From Desertimonas flava (lineage in GTDB: Bacteria > Actinomycetota > Acidimicrobiia > Acidimicrobiales > Ilumatobacteraceae): 64,000 nt of DNA. Of the stretch, positions 9,052 through 18,418 are shown one piece after another (position 1 is the first letter of the stretch; every line of letters starts with the position of its first letter). The notes under the pieces are model-generated. The model saw only the letters and a list, made by a program, of their open reading frames with translations. It was not told the DNA's origin and did no database searches. The translations under genes were made by a program, and so were the position numbers. The stretch covers positions 50,152 through 114,151 of the forward strand of contig NZ_QKYK01000017.1 of NCBI RefSeq assembly GCF_003426815.1. Reading direction: 5' to 3'.

Positions 9052-10665
9052 TTGCCGACCGAGCAGATCCAGACACGTGACAGCGCGACCGACGAACCAC
9101 GTCCGGTGACTCGATACCTCGGCGACTGTGCCCGGCTGTGGCCCGACGCCGTCGCCTGCGTGATCGACGACGGGTCGTCCGAGATCACCTACCGTGAGCT
9201 CGACGAGCGGTCCAACGCCCTGGCTCACGGTATCGCCGCGCTCGGCTGCGGCCCTGGCGACACGGTGGCGATCATGCTCGAGAACTCGATCGAGTTCGCC
9301 GTCGCCTGGTGGGCCGCCACCCGCAGCGGAATGTACGTCACGCCGATCAACTGGCACCTGACGTCCGGCGAGACGCAGTACGTGCTGGAGAACTCTCGGG
9401 CCAAGGTCGTGATCACCAGTCCGAGCACGTCGGCCGACGCCGCGGCGGCACTGGCGGCCACGAACGTGATCGAGATCCAGGTCGGCGCGGCGGCCGTCGG
9501 CAACGACGACCTGATCGACTTCGCCACGTTCCTCGGCGAGCACCCCGTCCACCCCATCGAACGGGAGCTCGCCGGCGGGCCGATGTTCTATTCGTCGGGT
9601 ACGACCGGCCGGCCGAAGGGCGTCAAGCCGAAGCTGAGTGGCCAACACCCGTCGGAGTTCACCTCGGTGTCGAACCTGATCATGGCGACGTTCGGCATCG
9701 GGCCCGGAGACCGGTACCTGAGCCCCGCGCCGCTCTACCACTCGGCCCCGTCGAGTTGGAGTTTCGGGGCCCACACGGTCGGCGCCACCTCGGTGATCAT
9801 GACGAAGTTCGACGCGGCGACGGCGCTCGGCCTCCTCGACTCCCAGGGCATCACCGTCTCACAGTGGGTGCCGACCATGTTCCAGCGGATGTTGCGCCTG
9901 CCCGACGACGTGCGCTCCGCCTATCGCGGCGTCACCCATCAGAAGGCGTTCCACGCGGCCGCCCCGTGTCCGGCCTCGGTGAAGCGGGCGATGATCGAGT
10001 GGTGGGGGCCGATCATCTGTGAGTTCTACGCGGCGACCGAAGGTGGCGCGACGTTCATCGATTCGGCCAGCTGGCTGGAGCATCCCGGATCGGTCGGCCG
10101 GCACTGGTCGGGGGGCACGATCCACATCCTCGATCTGATCGACCGCTCGCCGGTGCCCCCCGGCGGCGAGGGCCTGATCTACTTCGAGGCGTTCGCGGCG
10201 AACCGCTTCGAGTACCACGACGACCCGCAGAAGACGGCATCGGTCTATCACGGCGACAACCTCGTGACCGCCGGCGACATCGGCCGCATCGACGAGGAGG
10301 GCTACCTCTACCTCACCGACCGCCTGAGCAACATGATCATCTCAGGCGGCGTCAACATCTATCCCGCCGAGATCGAGCAGCACCTGGCGGGTCACCCGGA
10401 CGTGATCGACGTGGCCGTCTTCGGGGTGCCCAACGACGAGTTCGGCGAGGAGGTCAAGGCCGTCGTCCAAGTCGCCCCCGCCGACCTCGACCGGCCCGAT
10501 CTGATCGACCATCTGAACCGCTTCTGCCGAGAGGGTCTGGCCGGGTTCAAGTGCCCCCGCTCGTTCGACCTGGTCGCCGAGCTGCCCCGTGACGAGAACG
10601 GCAAGCTCTATAAGCGACGGCTACGCGACGAGTACTGGCGCAACCGCGAGTCGAAGTTGGTCTGA
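9052..10665 (+). CDS. Acyl-CoA synthetase (AMP-binding, FadD-like)
   Basis: 537-residue ligase of the same subfamily as those at the window start and at 12820. The start is a TTG preceded by GGGAGAACCAC; no better ATG or GTG is near. Motifs are TPINWHLTSGE, P-loop FYSSGTTGRPKGVKP near residue 180, EFYAATEGG, YLTDRLSNMIISGGVNIYP, and the catalytic lysine region ELPRDENGKLYKRRLRDEYW near the C-terminus. It opens a plus-strand operon of ligase, dehydrogenase, reductase, ligase, VOC protein, carboxyltransferase and ligase. The substrate is unknown. Confidence 0.9.
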   Translation: MPTEQIQTRDSATDEPRPVTRYLGDCARLWPDAVACVIDDGSSEITYRELDERSNALAHGIAALGCGPGDTVAIMLENSIEFAVAWWAATRSGMYVTPINWHLTSGETQYVLENSRAKVVITSPSTSADAAAALAATNVIEIQVGAAAVGNDDLIDFATFLGEHPVHPIERELAGGPMFYSSGTTGRPKGVKPKLSGQHPSEFTSVSNLIMATFGIGPGDRYLSPAPLYHSAPSSWSFGAHTVGATSVIMTKFDAATALGLLDSQGITVSQWVPTMFQRMLRLPDDVRSAYRGVTHQKAFHAAAPCPASVKRAMIEWWGPIICEFYAATEGGATFIDSASWLEHPGSVGRHWSGGTIHILDLIDRSPVPPGGEGLIYFEAFAANRFEYHDDPQKTASVYHGDNLVTAGDIGRIDEEGYLYLTDRLSNMIISGGVNIYPAEIEQHLAGHPDVIDVAVFGVPNDEFGEEVKAVVQVAPADLDRPDLIDHLNRFCREGLAGFKCPRSFDLVAELPRDENGKLYKRRLRDEYWRNRESKLV

Positions 10666-10668
10666 ACG

Positions 10669-11946
10669 GTGACGCACCTCGACACCGCCCCCACGACGAC
10701 GGCCTCCGAGAGCGAGCTCGTCGACGAACGCATCGATCAGCTCCTCGCCGAGTGCCCGCCGGCCTCCACCGACCGCCGGACGTTTCTCGGGGCCCAGTTC
10801 GACCTCGGGCTCGCCTGGGTGGACCACCCCGTCGGCCTCGGTGGGCTGGGCGTCTCGGCCCGCTTGCAGAACGTGGTGTTGCAGCGCTTGTACGAGGCGG
10901 GCGCGCCCAGCGCCCGACTCCGCAATGCGATCGGGATCGGCCACGCCGCCCCGACGATCGTCCATCACGGCACCCCGGCTCAGCAACAGCTGTTGCGCCC
11001 GATGTTCACCGGTGAGGAGCTGTGGTGTCAGCTGTTCAGCGAACCCGGTGCCGGCTCCGATCTCGCCAACGTGTCGACGCGGGCCGTGCGTGACGGGTCG
11101 CAGTGGATCGTCAACGGTCAGAAGGTGTGGACCAGCCTGGCCCACGTGTCGGACCGGGCGATGTTGCTCACGCGCACCGATCCCGACCAGCCGAAGCATC
11201 GCGGCCTGACCTACTTCCTCATCGACATGCACCAGCCGGGCATCGAGGTGCGGCCCCTGCGGCAGCTCACCGGCGACGCCGAGTTCAACGAGGTGTTCCT
11301 CAACGACCTCGTCCTGTCCGACGACGATCGCATCGGCGATGTCAACGACGGCTGGCGGGTCGCGACCACCACGCTGACCCACGAGCGCGATGCCAACGCC
11401 GCCACGATCGCGCCCCGCGGCTCCGGCGCCATCGGCGAGGCGATGCGGCTGTACGGGCGGCGGGGACGGCCTGGCGGCGAGACCAGGGCTCGGCTCGTCA
11501 CCTGTTGGATCGACGCGGAGGTCAACCGACTGACGTCGATGCGGGTCGCCGCCAACCGCCAGCGAGGGTCGGTCGGGCCGGAGGGCTCGATCGGCAAGCT
11601 GGCCTCGAGCCTCGTCAACCAGCGGATCATGAACCTGTGTGCCGACCTGCTCGGCACCGAGGCCCTGCTGTACGCGTCGTACGAGATGCCGCGCGTCGGG
11701 GCCCACGACGCGGGTGCGGTGGCCGCCGCTGGGTGGCTGGCCGACTCGTTCGAGGCGAGCGACGACCCGTCGGTGCTCACCGACGACCAGCTGCGTCACG
11801 CGTACCTGCGATCGGTCGCCAACCAGATCGAGGCTGGTTCGTCGCAGATCATGCGCAACATCATCGGTGAGCGCGTGCTCGGTCTCCCGGGTGAACCGAG
11901 GGTCGACAAGCACGTCGCCTGGGGCCAGCAACCCGGCAGCTCATGA
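10669..11946 (+). CDS. Acyl-CoA dehydrogenase
   Basis: 425-residue FAD enzyme starting at GTG 10669, three bases after the ligase stop. It has WCQLFSEPGAGSDLANV, NGQKVWTSLAHVSDRAML, TYFLIDMHQPGIEVRPLRQL and the C-terminal AGSSQIMRNIIGERVLGLP. The last motif has SQI where many relatives have DEI, the usual catalytic-loop neighbourhood, so fine specificity may differ from the dehydrogenase at 1361. It likely oxidises the CoA ester made by the preceding ligase. Confidence 0.9.
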   Translation: MTHLDTAPTTTASESELVDERIDQLLAECPPASTDRRTFLGAQFDLGLAWVDHPVGLGGLGVSARLQNVVLQRLYEAGAPSARLRNAIGIGHAAPTIVHHGTPAQQQLLRPMFTGEELWCQLFSEPGAGSDLANVSTRAVRDGSQWIVNGQKVWTSLAHVSDRAMLLTRTDPDQPKHRGLTYFLIDMHQPGIEVRPLRQLTGDAEFNEVFLNDLVLSDDDRIGDVNDGWRVATTTLTHERDANAATIAPRGSGAIGEAMRLYGRRGRPGGETRARLVTCWIDAEVNRLTSMRVAANRQRGSVGPEGSIGKLASSLVNQRIMNLCADLLGTEALLYASYEMPRVGAHDAGAVAAAGWLADSFEASDDPSVLTDDQLRHAYLRSVANQIEAGSSQIMRNIIGERVLGLPGEPRVDKHVAWGQQPGSS

Positions 11947-11947
11947 C

Positions 11948-12823
11948 GTGCTGAGGTTCGACGGACTCACCGCCGTGATCACGGGAGCGGGTCGTGGCCT
12001 GGGCGAGGCCCACGCACGCTTGCTCGCCGAGCGGGGCGCGGCCGTCGTCGTCAACGACCTCGATGACACCGACGTCGCGGCGTCGATCGTGGCTGCAGGT
12101 GGTCGCGCTGTAGGGGTCGTCGGTTCGGTGACCGACCCCGCGGTGCGGGAGCGACTGGTGTCGACCGCGATCGCCGAGTACGGCGGGCTCGACATCCTCG
12201 TCAACAACGCCGGGATGGGGCGTCCCCACCTCGCCGCTGAGCTCGTCGAGGCTCACCTACGGCTCGAGTTCGACGTGCACGTGGTGGCGGCGCTGATGCT
12301 CGCGTCGCTCGCCTGGCCACACCTGCGATCGGGCGGTGACGGCGCCGTCGTGTTCACCACCTCGACCGTGGGGCTCGTCGGCCAGGCCGGATCGGTGGGA
12401 TACGGCGCGGCGAAGGCGGCCCTGCTGGGCGCGACCACGGTGCTGGCAGCCGAGGGCCGCACCGACGGGGTGCGCGTCAACGCCATCGCGCCGATGGCCC
12501 GGACACGGATGGCCGGGGAGGTGTTCGGAGCGCTCACACCGCACCTCGCGCCCCGCCACGTGGCCGAGGTCGTCGCCTGGCTCGTCCACCCGTCGTGCCC
12601 GGTGAGCGGCCGGGTGCTGTCGGCCGGAGGGGGCCGCGTCGCAGGAATCTCCCTGACCGTCGGGCGAGGGGCTCGCGTCGAAGGCCTCGACGACGTGCCC
12701 GCCACGTGGGCCTCCCTCGAGGACGACGAACAGCTGACCCTGGCGACCGCACTCGACGAGATGGCCCTGATCGAGCAGGCACTCGGGCTGTCGGCCGCCA
12801 CCCCGATCACGGAGGAACCATGA
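11948..12823 (+). CDS. Short-chain dehydrogenase/reductase
   Basis: NAD(P)-dependent oxidoreductase of 291 residues from GTG 11948, one base past the previous stop. The Rossmann motif TGAGRGLGEAHARLL and NNAGMG are at the N-terminus; the catalytic tetrad is visible as Ser in TTSTVGLVGQ and YGAAKAALLG. After residue about 230 there is a longer tail than in classical 250-residue members, resembling the hydroxyacyl-CoA dehydrogenase type. It probably oxidises a 3-hydroxyacyl-CoA, which fits an operon of beta-oxidation genes. The stop overlaps the next start. Confidence 0.85.
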   Translation: MLRFDGLTAVITGAGRGLGEAHARLLAERGAAVVVNDLDDTDVAASIVAAGGRAVGVVGSVTDPAVRERLVSTAIAEYGGLDILVNNAGMGRPHLAAELVEAHLRLEFDVHVVAALMLASLAWPHLRSGGDGAVVFTTSTVGLVGQAGSVGYGAAKAALLGATTVLAAEGRTDGVRVNAIAPMARTRMAGEVFGALTPHLAPRHVAEVVAWLVHPSCPVSGRVLSAGGGRVAGISLTVGRGARVEGLDDVPATWASLEDDEQLTLATALDEMALIEQALGLSAATPITEEP

Positions 12824-14406
12824 CCGACGACTGCGTGTACCTCGGCGACTGGGCCAAGGTCGAGCCCGACCGACAGGCGCTCGTGGTCGGTGACGGCGAC
12901 GAAGTCCGCACGTACCGGGACCTCGACGAACGATCCGTGCGCGTCGCCAGCGCCTTGCGGGGGCTGGGACTCACCGTCGGCGACGGCGTGGCGATGATGC
13001 TCGACAACTCGGCGGCGTTCCTCGAGGTGTGGTGGGCAGGCATGCGCTCGGGTCTCTATCTGACGCCCATCAACTGGCACCTGACGGCACGAGAGGTCCG
13101 CTACCTGCTCACCGACAGCGGGGCCAAGGCGGTGGTCGTCCACGCCCGACTCGTGCCGGTCGTGCTCGACGCCCTCGGCGACGAACCCTCGGCCATCACG
13201 ATCATCGTCGTCGGGCCCGGTGATCGTCCCGCCGCGGCGATCGACTACGAGGAGCTCGTCGCAGGCGCCGACGCGACGACAGCGGCCCCGGAGGTCGCCG
13301 GCGGGATCATGTTCTACTCGTCGGGGACCACCGGCCTGCCCAAGGGGATCCGCCCACCGCTGTCGGGCGGACCGCCCACCGACAAGACGTCGCTGATGCA
13401 CTACGTGGGCCAGCGCTACGGCGTGCCGCACGGGGCTCGCTACCTGTCGACCGGTCCGCTCTACCACTCGGCACCGATCTCGTGGTCGTCGAGCATGCAC
13501 ACGCTCGGCTCGACGGCGGTCGTGATGCACCGCTTCGACGCCGAGGAGTCCCTGCGCCTGATCGAACGTCAACGGGTCACCCACGTGCAGTTCGTCCCGA
13601 CGATGTTCCAACGCATTCTGAACCTGCCTGACGACGTGCGAACCCGCTACGACCTGTCGAGCCTCCAGGCGGTGTGGCATGCCGCTGCGCCGTGCTCGGT
13701 CCGTCTCAAGCGGGCGATGATCGGTCTCTTCGGCCCGATCCTCTGGGAGTACTACGCCGGCAGCGAAGGCGGGGGCACGATCATCAGCTCACCCGAGTGG
13801 CTGGAACGACCCGGGTCGGTCGGGAGGCATTGGACGGGCGGGCCGATCATCGTGCTCGATCCGGCGACCCGCGAGCCGGTGCCGGCCGGCGAGCCCGGGC
13901 TCGTGTTCTTCGAGGCCCTGGCGTTCCACCGCTTCCAATACCACAACGATCCGGTCAAGACGGCGTCGGCGTACCACGGGGACCTGTTCACGCTCGGCGA
14001 CATCGGCTACGTCGACGACGCCGGCTACCTGTTCCTCACCGATCGCATGAGCAACACCATCATCTCCGGCGGGGTCAACATCTATCCCCAGGAGATCGAA
14101 GACGTCCTCGCCGAGCACCCTGCCGTGCGCGACGTCGCGGTGTTCGGCGTGCCGGACGACGAGTTCGGCGAGCAGGTGATGGCGGTGGTCGAGCTGCACG
14201 ACTCCGACTCCGAGCGGGCCGACGACGGTGACCGCGGGTCGCTCGTCGCCGAGCTGCAACGCCACGCCCGCGAGCGACTTGCCGGGTTCAAGGTGCCCCG
14301 GCGGTTCGGCTTCACCGACGCACTGCCGCGTGACAACAACGGCAAGCTCTACAAACGTCGCCTGCGCGACCAGTACTGGGAGGGTCATGACTCCAAACTC
14401 GTCTGA
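12820..14406 (+). CDS. Acyl-CoA synthetase (AMP-binding, FadD-like)
   Basis: 528 residues from ATG 12820, overlapping the previous stop by four bases and preceded by GGAGGAACC, a strong ribosome site. It carries TPINWHLTAREVRYL, P-loop FYSSGTTGLPKGIRP, EYYAGSEGG, FLTDRMSNTIISGGVNIYP and the lysine segment DNNGKLYKRRLRDQYWEG. It is the third member of one ligase subfamily in 14 kb; tandem members may activate successive shortened acids or related substrates. This is inferred from context only. Confidence 0.9.
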   Translation: MTDDCVYLGDWAKVEPDRQALVVGDGDEVRTYRDLDERSVRVASALRGLGLTVGDGVAMMLDNSAAFLEVWWAGMRSGLYLTPINWHLTAREVRYLLTDSGAKAVVVHARLVPVVLDALGDEPSAITIIVVGPGDRPAAAIDYEELVAGADATTAAPEVAGGIMFYSSGTTGLPKGIRPPLSGGPPTDKTSLMHYVGQRYGVPHGARYLSTGPLYHSAPISWSSSMHTLGSTAVVMHRFDAEESLRLIERQRVTHVQFVPTMFQRILNLPDDVRTRYDLSSLQAVWHAAAPCSVRLKRAMIGLFGPILWEYYAGSEGGGTIISSPEWLERPGSVGRHWTGGPIIVLDPATREPVPAGEPGLVFFEALAFHRFQYHNDPVKTASAYHGDLFTLGDIGYVDDAGYLFLTDRMSNTIISGGVNIYPQEIEDVLAEHPAVRDVAVFGVPDDEFGEQVMAVVELHDSDSERADDGDRGSLVAELQRHARERLAGFKVPRRFGFTDALPRDNNGKLYKRRLRDQYWEGHDSKLV

Positions 14407-15328
14407 CGATCGGAAGGTGACCGGGGTCGGCGATCCAGCCGCACCGCCGTTCCGGCGGCTCGTCGGCCAGGTGGTCGCGGTCGGCGATCTGGACGCCGCC
14501 GTTGCCGACTTCCAACGATGCGGCTTCACGCTCTCCGATCGCTCGGCCCGCCCCGAATGGGAGATCGACACCGCGACGTTCGGCTTCCGCGACGGCTGCT
14601 ACCTCGAACTGGTCACCTCGACGGGTCGGAGCCACGAGATCGGACGTACCGTCGGGTCGTTCCTCGATCGGCGAGGCGAGGGCCTCTACATGACCACCAT
14701 CGAGGTGCCTGACGTCGCCGACGTGTTCGACGCGCTCGGTGGACTGGACGGCGGCATCGTCGCCGCCGAGCCGGCAGCGGCTCCGCCGGACCGCGGCATC
14801 CCGTGCGATCTGCTGTGGATCCGGCCCTCGAGGTTCGCCGGCGCATTCGTCCAGCTGCTCAGCTACCGCGACGGACCGTTCGTGGAGGACGCGGTGACGC
14901 CCGGCATGCGTGGGCTCTTCAACCAGGCGATCGCCGTGTCGGACATCGAGCGGGCGGTCGCCGACGTCGAACGGTTGGGGCAACGGGTTTCCGACCGCAG
15001 CAGCCGCGCCGACTGGGGCCTCGACACGGCCACGTTCCACCTCGGCCCGGAGAGCAGCATCGAGTTCGTCGCGCCGCGCGACCGGGGCCGGCCGACCGGC
15101 GGTGCCGTCGGGGCGTTCCTCGACCGCACCGGCGGTGGCCACTACATGACGGTGTTCGAGGTTGACGACGTCGAGGACCTCTATCGGTCCTACCAGGCGT
15201 CGGGGGTACGCACGCTCGGCCCGCCGACGCGCACGCCGCCCGAGTCGCCGTGGCCCCCGGCCGACCAGTTCTGGATCCACCCGGCTGTCACCCACGGCGC
15301 CTTCATCGAATTCCTCACCCTCGTCTGA
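14387..15328 (+). CDS. Tandem VOC-superfamily (glyoxalase-like) protein
   Basis: 313 residues containing two similar vicinal-oxygen-chelate units, about residues 25-165 and 180-313, each with the pattern VADFQRCGFTLSDRS or VADVERLGQRVSDRS and a terminal region of IxPxxxxGAFxxxL type. The usual first metal histidine is replaced (GQVVAV, NQAIAV), so classical metal catalysis is doubtful. The ATG chosen overlaps the ligase 3' end by 20 bases after GGGAGGG; GTG 14417 is an alternative. It may act as an epimerase, isomerase or binding protein for a CoA intermediate. Confidence 0.7.
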   Translation: MTPNSSDDRKVTGVGDPAAPPFRRLVGQVVAVGDLDAAVADFQRCGFTLSDRSARPEWEIDTATFGFRDGCYLELVTSTGRSHEIGRTVGSFLDRRGEGLYMTTIEVPDVADVFDALGGLDGGIVAAEPAAAPPDRGIPCDLLWIRPSRFAGAFVQLLSYRDGPFVEDAVTPGMRGLFNQAIAVSDIERAVADVERLGQRVSDRSSRADWGLDTATFHLGPESSIEFVAPRDRGRPTGGAVGAFLDRTGGGHYMTVFEVDDVEDLYRSYQASGVRTLGPPTRTPPESPWPPADQFWIHPAVTHGAFIEFLTLV

Positions 15329-15329
15329 C

Positions 15330-16880
15330 ATGGCTCGTGAGGACTGGGACGACGTCCGCGACCCGTTTCTTGCCCGCCGTCAGCGCATACGTACGGAGAT
15401 GGGCGGGGCGGATCGGGTGAGTGCGCTCCACGCCGCCGGTCAGGCGACGGCCCGCGACTGGATCGCGGCCCTCGTCGACGAGGGCTCGTTCCAGGAGGTC
15501 GGAACGTTCGCCTGGGCAGCCGGCCGCGACGAGGAGTGGCTGCCCGGCGATGGCAAGATCGGCGGGTACGCGACGGTCGGCGGCCGACCGGTGGCGGTTG
15601 CCGGGGACGACGTCACGGTCAAGCGGGCGACGAGCGCCATGGTGGGCAACGAGAAGTTTCACCGGCTCTTCGAGTCGGCCATGCGCGCCGGGACGCCGTT
15701 CGTGTACTTCGGGTCGTGCGGCGGCGGTCGAATCCCCGACATCCTGGGGGCCACCGGATTCACGGCCGTGCGCGGGTATGAGGGCGTCGCCCGTCGTCGC
15801 AGGGCGATACCACTCGTTGCTGCCATCGTCGGCGACTCGTTCGGCGCCTCGTCGCTCCTCGCCGGTCACGCCGATCTCACCGTGCAGATGCGGGGCACGT
15901 GCCTCGCCGTCACGGCGCCGAGCGTGATCGAGGTGGCCACAGGGGAGGCGATCACCCCTGAGGATCTCGGCGGCGTCGCCGTGCACAGTGAGCGCACCGG
16001 CCTCGTCGATGTCGTTGCCGACGACCTAGCTGGGGTGGTGACCACCATCGAACGGTTTCTCTCGTACCTGCCTTCGCACGCCGGTACCGAGCCGCCACGG
16101 TCACCGTGCCCCGATGTGGCCAATGATCCCGGACTCCTCGATCTGGTGCCCCGGGCCCGCCGGTCGGCGTACGACATGAGCGCAGTGGTGGACCGGATCG
16201 TCGACCCGGGTTCTTACTTCGCCATAGGGGCCCGATTCGGAAGAAGTCTGTTGACCGGTCTCGCTCGGCTCGGCGGCATTCCGATCGGCCTCATCGCCAA
16301 CCAGCCGAGCTACCAGGCCGGCAGCCTCACCCCGGACGCGTGCGACAAGGCGATCAGATTGATGTGTCTCTGTGACGCGTTCGGTCTGCCGATCGTGATG
16401 TTGCAGGACACCCCCGGCTTCCTCGTCGGCAGCGGGCCTGAGCACGACCGGCTCGTGGCGAAGGCCGACGTGATGCAACAGGCCTACGCTCTCGCGGCCG
16501 TGCCGAAGGTGACACTTCTGCTCCGCAAGGGCTTCGGTCTCGGCTATTACGCCATGGGCGGCAACGACGTCGGCGGCGACGCCTTATTCGCATGGGCCGG
16601 GTCCGAGATCGGGTTCATGGATCCCGTCGCCGGCGCCAACGTGGTGTACGCGGCCGAGATCGCCCGCCTCCCACCCGACCAGCGCGACGAGCATCGCCGC
16701 CGGCGCGCGGCCCAGCTGGAGGCATCGACGAAGGCCGACGGTCCGGCAGCGGCGATGCGGGTGGACGAGCTGATCGACCCGATCGAGTCGCGCCCTGTCC
16801 TCGTCGCCGCCGTCCGACGATTGTCGAGCCGGGCCGTACCAGCTCCCCGGCCGCTGGCCTCGTGGCCGACCCGTTGGTGA
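15330..16880 (+). CDS. Acyl-CoA carboxylase beta subunit (carboxyltransferase)
   Basis: 516-residue carboxyltransferase that moves carboxyl from biotin to an acyl-CoA. The N-terminal half has IGGYATVGGRPVAVAGDDVTV and FGSCGGGRIPDILG; the C-terminal half has GLIANQPSYQAGSLTPDACDKA, MLQDTPGFLVGSGPEHD and GGNDVGGDALFAWAGSEIG, the oxyanion-forming glycine pairs of this fold. No biotin-carrying alpha subunit is next to it; the nearest is the 596-residue protein at 53354. The acyl substrate (propionyl, methylcrotonyl, geranyl or other) cannot be told. It begins two bases after the VOC gene stop. Confidence 0.85.
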   Translation: MAREDWDDVRDPFLARRQRIRTEMGGADRVSALHAAGQATARDWIAALVDEGSFQEVGTFAWAAGRDEEWLPGDGKIGGYATVGGRPVAVAGDDVTVKRATSAMVGNEKFHRLFESAMRAGTPFVYFGSCGGGRIPDILGATGFTAVRGYEGVARRRRAIPLVAAIVGDSFGASSLLAGHADLTVQMRGTCLAVTAPSVIEVATGEAITPEDLGGVAVHSERTGLVDVVADDLAGVVTTIERFLSYLPSHAGTEPPRSPCPDVANDPGLLDLVPRARRSAYDMSAVVDRIVDPGSYFAIGARFGRSLLTGLARLGGIPIGLIANQPSYQAGSLTPDACDKAIRLMCLCDAFGLPIVMLQDTPGFLVGSGPEHDRLVAKADVMQQAYALAAVPKVTLLLRKGFGLGYYAMGGNDVGGDALFAWAGSEIGFMDPVAGANVVYAAEIARLPPDQRDEHRRRRAAQLEASTKADGPAAAMRVDELIDPIESRPVLVAAVRRLSSRAVPAPRPLASWPTRW

Positions 16881-16887
16881 GGAGTTG

Positions 16888-18417
16888 ATGGACGTGACGG
16901 CGAACGGACTCGACTACCAGGCTGACCTGTCGGTGGCCGATCTCGCCGGCCGGCACGCCCGGCGCTTTCACCGGCGCGATGCCGAGGCAGTGGTCTGTGG
17001 CTCCGACCGGCGCACGTGGCGCGAGCTCGACCGGCGGGTGCGCGGGCTGGCCGATGGACTGATTCGTCGGGGGGTTGAGCCGGACGATGTCATCGCCGTG
17101 TTCTCGTCCAACCGGGTCGAGTTCTTCGAGATCGTCCTGGCGACGGCGACGATCGGCGCAGTCGTCGCTCCGCAGAGCTTCCGCAGCTCGCTCGCCGAGC
17201 TCGAGCACGGCATCGACGCGACGGGCGCCAAGGTGCTGATCGCCGAGTCGACCGGTGATCTCGCCGGTCGGACGGCGGCGATCGCCGCCAGCCGACCGCA
17301 GCTGGACGTCCTCGACCTCGAGGCCTGCGAGCGTCTCATCGCCCGGGGCGATCCCACCGTCGAGCGAACGCCGCCCGCCGAGGGCAACGCATTCTGGCTG
17401 GCTCTCACCGGAGGCACCACGGGACCACCGAAGCTGGTGCGAGTGCCACACCGGGTGATCGTGCAGATGTGGCTGTACATGGTGATCGAGTTCGAGATCG
17501 GGGCGCGTGACACGATGCTGGTCGCCGGGCCACTGCACCACGGCCTGGGCTTCGGCTTCGCGCTCCAGCAGCTCTACGTCGGTGGCCGCGTCGTCGTGCT
17601 CCCGCACTTCGACGCCCGCGGTGTCCTGGCCGCCATCGAATCCTCGCGCGCGACCGTGCTGCCTGCCGCACCGACGATGCTCACCCTCATGCTCGACGCC
17701 TGGGACGAGCACCCGACCGACCTCTCGTCGCTGCGGACCGTCATCAGCGCCGGCTCGTCGCTCCCGGTCGCGACGAAACAGCGGCTCGCGACCGTCGCGC
17801 CCAAGGTCGCGCTCTATGAGCACTACGGGGCCACGGAGGCCGGGTTCTTCACGGTTCTCGGGCCCGAGGACGCAATGCGCAAGCCACGTTCGTGCGGCGA
17901 GGCCTTCTTCGGAACGACGGTAACGGTGCTGCGCGACGACGGGAGTGCTGCCGACGTCGGCGAGGTCGGTCACGTCGCCAAGCGCGGCCTGGTCCAAGGG
18001 GGCGGGTACGTGCGCAACGTCGCCGCCACGGCGAAGATGTTCCGCGACGGCTGGGCATCGGTCGGCGACCTCGGATACGTCGACGAGGAGGGGTACGTCT
18101 TCCTCGTCGACCGGTCCGACGACATGATCGTCAGTGGCGGCGTCAACGTGTATCCGGCTGAGATCGAGGCGGCCATCGAAGAACTCGCCGGTGTCAGCGC
18201 CGTCGCGGTGATCGGCGTTCCCGATGAGCGCTGGGGTGAGCTCGTCAAGGCCTTTGTCGTCGTCCGGCCCGGCCACCAGGTTGACGAGCGGGCGGTTGTC
18301 GACGCGTGCACGAGTCGTCTCGCCGCCTACAAGCGTCCTCGCCTCGTCGAGTTCGTCGACGAGCTGCCGATCAGCGCCGCCGGGAAGGTTCTCAAGCGCT
18401 TGCTGCGAGAACGTTGA
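16888..18417 (+). CDS. Class I adenylate-forming CoA ligase
   Basis: 509 residues from ATG 16888 after GAGGAG; TTG 16885 is in frame but less likely. It is a fourth CoA ligase and is clearly separate from the three TPINWHL-type paralogs: P-loop is ALTGGTTGPPKLVRVP with Gly for Ser at one position, then EHYGATEAGF, DLGYVDEEGYVFLVDRSDDMIVSGGVNVYP and the lysine motif ISAAGKVLKRLLRER. It resembles benzoate- or medium-chain acid-CoA ligases in general form. It ends the plus-strand operon one base from the stop of the convergent hydratase. Confidence 0.88.
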   Translation: MDVTANGLDYQADLSVADLAGRHARRFHRRDAEAVVCGSDRRTWRELDRRVRGLADGLIRRGVEPDDVIAVFSSNRVEFFEIVLATATIGAVVAPQSFRSSLAELEHGIDATGAKVLIAESTGDLAGRTAAIAASRPQLDVLDLEACERLIARGDPTVERTPPAEGNAFWLALTGGTTGPPKLVRVPHRVIVQMWLYMVIEFEIGARDTMLVAGPLHHGLGFGFALQQLYVGGRVVVLPHFDARGVLAAIESSRATVLPAAPTMLTLMLDAWDEHPTDLSSLRTVISAGSSLPVATKQRLATVAPKVALYEHYGATEAGFFTVLGPEDAMRKPRSCGEAFFGTTVTVLRDDGSAADVGEVGHVAKRGLVQGGGYVRNVAATAKMFRDGWASVGDLGYVDEEGYVFLVDRSDDMIVSGGVNVYPAEIEAAIEELAGVSAVAVIGVPDERWGELVKAFVVVRPGHQVDERAVVDACTSRLAAYKRPRLVEFVDELPISAAGKVLKRLLRER

Positions 18418-18418
18418 G

